A stretch of 64,000 bases of DNA from Pseudoflavonifractor sp. 524-17 (GTDB lineage: Bacteria; Bacillota; Clostridia; Oscillospirales; Oscillospiraceae), in the NCBI RefSeq assembly GCF_009935845.1, contig NZ_QWEK01000006.1, forward strand, positions 124,001 to 188,000. The letters run 5' to 3'. Below the pieces are notes generated by a model that saw nothing but the letters and a program-made list of their open reading frames with translations, searched no databases and was not told the origin of the DNA. The position numbers were made by a program, and so were the translations under genes. Position 1 is the stretch's first letter. Each line of letters begins with the position of its first letter. Positions 62,636 to 64,000 of the stretch are shown here, one piece after another.

Positions 62636-62664
62636 TATACGCAGAAAACAGGGGAAAGGTTTCA
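62636..62664 (-). promoter_or_regulatory. SigW-like promoter of the ECF operon
   Basis: On the minus strand TGAAAC (62664-62659) and CGTATA (62641-62636) are 17 bp apart, matching the known SigW-type consensus (TGAAAC, 16-17 bp, CGTA). Autoregulation of ECF factors is common. Confidence 0.75.
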
Positions 62665-62672
62665 AAAATATC

Positions 62673-62704
62673 CAGCCTGCCGAAAATAATATTTCGACAG
62701 GCTG
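62673..62704. repeat. 32-nt palindromic repeat, copy 2
   Basis: CAGCCTGCCGAAAATAATAT and the following bases to GACAGGCTG form the same hairpin as at 24143-24174, with a few base changes. It sits between the nth end and the ECF promoter and may act as a terminator for nth. Confidence 0.7.
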
Positions 62705-62721
62705 GAGGAGGGGTATCCGGT

Positions 62722-63360
62722 TCAACTTTTGTTATAAAAATCGCACCAGGGGCGCAGGGTGCAGGCGGCGCAGTCCGGCTTGCGGGCGGTACATACCGCC
62801 CGGCCGTGGAGCACCAGCCGGTGGCAGAAGTCGTTGGACTCCTCCGGGGGGAGGACGGCCCGGAGCTGCTGCTCCACCTTCGCCGGGTCCTTGGAGCCGT
62901 CGGTGAGCCCCAGCTTGCCGGAGATCCGGATGCAGTGGGTGTCCGCCACCACCACGCCGGGGGTATGGAAGATGTCCCCCAGCACCAGGTTGGCCGTCTT
63001 GCGGCCCACGCCGGGGAGTTTTAACAGCTCCTCCATCTTATCAGGCACCTTTCCGCCGTAGCGCTCCAGCATCATCTGGGAGGCGGCCACAATGTCCCGG
63101 GCCTTGGCCCGGAAAAAGCCGGTGGAGTGAATAATCTCCTCCACCTCGGATACGTCGGCGCCGGCGAGGGCCTCCAAAGTGGGAAAGCGGGAGAAGAGGG
63201 TGGGAGTCACCTGGTTCACCCGCTCGTCGGTACACTGGGCGGCCAGCCGGGTGGAGAACAGCAGCTCATAGTCCTTGCGGTAGTCCAAAGAGCAGATGGC
63301 GTCTGGATATAACTCCTTCAGCGCGGCCACAATGGCCAGAATACGGGCGTTTTCTTTCAT
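62722..63360 (-). CDS. nth: Endonuclease III
   Basis: This 212-residue base-excision repair enzyme removes oxidised pyrimidines. The helix-hairpin-helix LLKLPGVGRKTANLVLGDIF carries the catalytic lysine, VVADTHCIRIS the aspartate, and C-x6-C-x2-C-x5-C (CTARKPDCAACTLRPWC) binds a 4Fe-4S cluster. GAGGTG lies 7 nt before the ATG at 63360. A GGGGG/CCCCC hairpin (63383-63402) with a T run on the minus strand lies just upstream and may attenuate it. Confidence 0.96.
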   Translation of the reverse strand: MKENARILAIVAALKELYPDAICSLDYRKDYELLFSTRLAAQCTDERVNQVTPTLFSRFPTLEALAGADVSEVEEIIHSTGFFRAKARDIVAASQMMLERYGGKVPDKMEELLKLPGVGRKTANLVLGDIFHTPGVVVADTHCIRISGKLGLTDGSKDPAKVEQQLRAVLPPEESNDFCHRLVLHGRAVCTARKPDCAACTLRPWCDFYNKS

Positions 63361-63468
63361 CTAAATTCACCTCAAATAAAAAGGGGGAGAAAAAGAACCC
63401 CCTGAAACAAGCTATCTTATTGTACCATAGAAATTCAAAAAATCGATAGATATTTTTCCATGGTATGG

Positions 63469-63497
63469 TTGTAATTTCGGACAAACTCCGTTATAAT
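63469..63497 (+). promoter_or_regulatory. glyA promoter
   Basis: TTGTAA (63469-63474) and a perfect TATAAT (63492-63497) are 17 bp apart. The leader to the start codon is about 50 nt. Confidence 0.85.
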
Positions 63498-63555
63498 CAA
63501 GTCATCAGAACACCTGCTGTACCGGCGGGTTCTATTTTTGGGAGGAATGATGACC

Positions 63556-64000
63556 ATGGTCAAGGATATGTTGGATTTTATCATCGCCAGCGATCCCGAG
63601 GTGGGAGAAGCCATTAAAAACGAGTTCCAGCGCCAGCGCCGCAACATCGAGCTGATCGCTTCGGAGAACTTTGTCAGCGAGGCGGTTCTGGCCACCGCCG
63701 GCTCCGTACTGACCAATAAGTACGCCGAAGGCTACCCCAGCAAGCGCTACTACGGCGGCTGCCAGTGCGTGGACGTGGTGGAGAACATGGCCCGGGAGCG
63801 GGCGTGCAAGCTCTTTGGCGCGGAGCACGCCAACGTCCAGCCTCACAGCGGCGCCAATGCAAACTACGCGGTGTATCAGGCCCTGTGCAGTGTGGGCGAC
63901 ACCGTTCTGGGCATGGATTTGGCCAACGGCGGCCACCTGACCCACGGCAGCCCAGTGAATTTCTCCGGCAAGAATTACAAAATGGTGTCCTACGGCCTCA
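63556..64000 (+). CDS. glyA: Serine hydroxymethyltransferase, N-terminal part (runs off the window)
   Basis: The first 148 residues of this PLP enzyme, which makes glycine and methylenetetrahydrofolate from serine, are present. Signature blocks are [41 protein letters not shown] and [24 protein letters not shown] lies 9 nt before the ATG at 63556. An in-frame ATG at 63550 is too close to that site. The catalytic lysine lies beyond the window. The tetrahydrofolate product is also the carbon donor of TrmFO. Confidence 0.96.
   Translation, partial: MVKDMLDFIIASDPEVGEAIKNEFQRQRRNIELIASENFVSEAVLATAGSVLTNKYAEGYPSKRYYGGCQCVDVVENMARERACKLFGAEHANVQPHSGANANYAVYQALCSVGDTVLGMDLANGGHLTHGSPVNFSGKNYKMVSYGL

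Overview
The window looks like a chromosomal segment of a GC-rich Clostridia bacterium, most likely an Oscillospiraceae relative of Flavonifractor, Pseudoflavonifractor or Lawsonibacter. The genus is inferred from gene content and base composition, not from a marker gene. Supporting signs are a Firmicutes dprA-topA-trmFO block, strong AGGAGG ribosome binding sites, consensus sigma-A promoters, a SpoVD-like PASTA penicillin-binding protein, a MurE with the meso-diaminopimelate DNPR motif, and a division cluster with DUF881 and small-basic-protein genes before ftsZ.

Layout. Bases 1-4070 hold dprA (3' end), topA and trmFO. Bases 4091-6866 hold a divergent pair (small protein and XRE regulator), then plsX, acpP and rnc. 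Bases 7135-8899 carry a lone large serine recombinase behind a small ORF. Bases 9386-23967 are the division/cell-wall cluster: mraZ with its operator, rsmH, ftsL, spoVD-type PBP, murE, mraY, ftsW, murG, murA, ftsQ/divIB, DUF881, sbp and ftsZ. murF, murD, murC and murB are not in this cluster. Bases 23976-26445 hold hairpins, a MATE exporter and an NlpC/P60 protein. Bases 26602-33008 hold feoA and a feoB split by a 3,990-bp serine-recombinase element that carries a Cys-rich protein, gdhA, a small ORF and the recombinase. Bases 33260-44214 hold a pyruvyltransferase/FrhB fusion, a pseudo-rhomboid, an acetyltransferase, trpS, two envelope-glycan genes (tagO/wecA and wecB types), small proteins of unknown function, a phosphodiesterase and coaX. 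Bases 44281-46313 hold a PTS EIIC-like permease and a TetR regulator.

Bases 46391-57232 form one minus-strand operon of four genes behind a single clear promoter: a DUF499-type P-loop ATPase, a 192-residue protein, a DUF1156-type zinc-ribbon adenine methylase, and a PLD-plus-SNF2 helicase. It resembles a BREX-like or DISARM-like anti-phage module without PglZ and is the best candidate for a poorly described system. Bases 57585-64000 hold a SLOG protein, a 1-kb AT-rich transposase-less cassette with an alpha/beta hydrolase inserted in a small repeat, a DUF4317 protein, an ECF sigma/anti-sigma pair, nth, and the start of glyA.

The two best mobile-DNA observations have base-level support. Removing the feoB element restores a continuous 713-residue FeoB, and its predicted circular junction is a perfect 20-bp inverted repeat around TG. 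The hydrolase cassette has long inverted repeats and an 8-bp target duplication. A family of short inverted-repeat elements is scattered through the intergenic regions.
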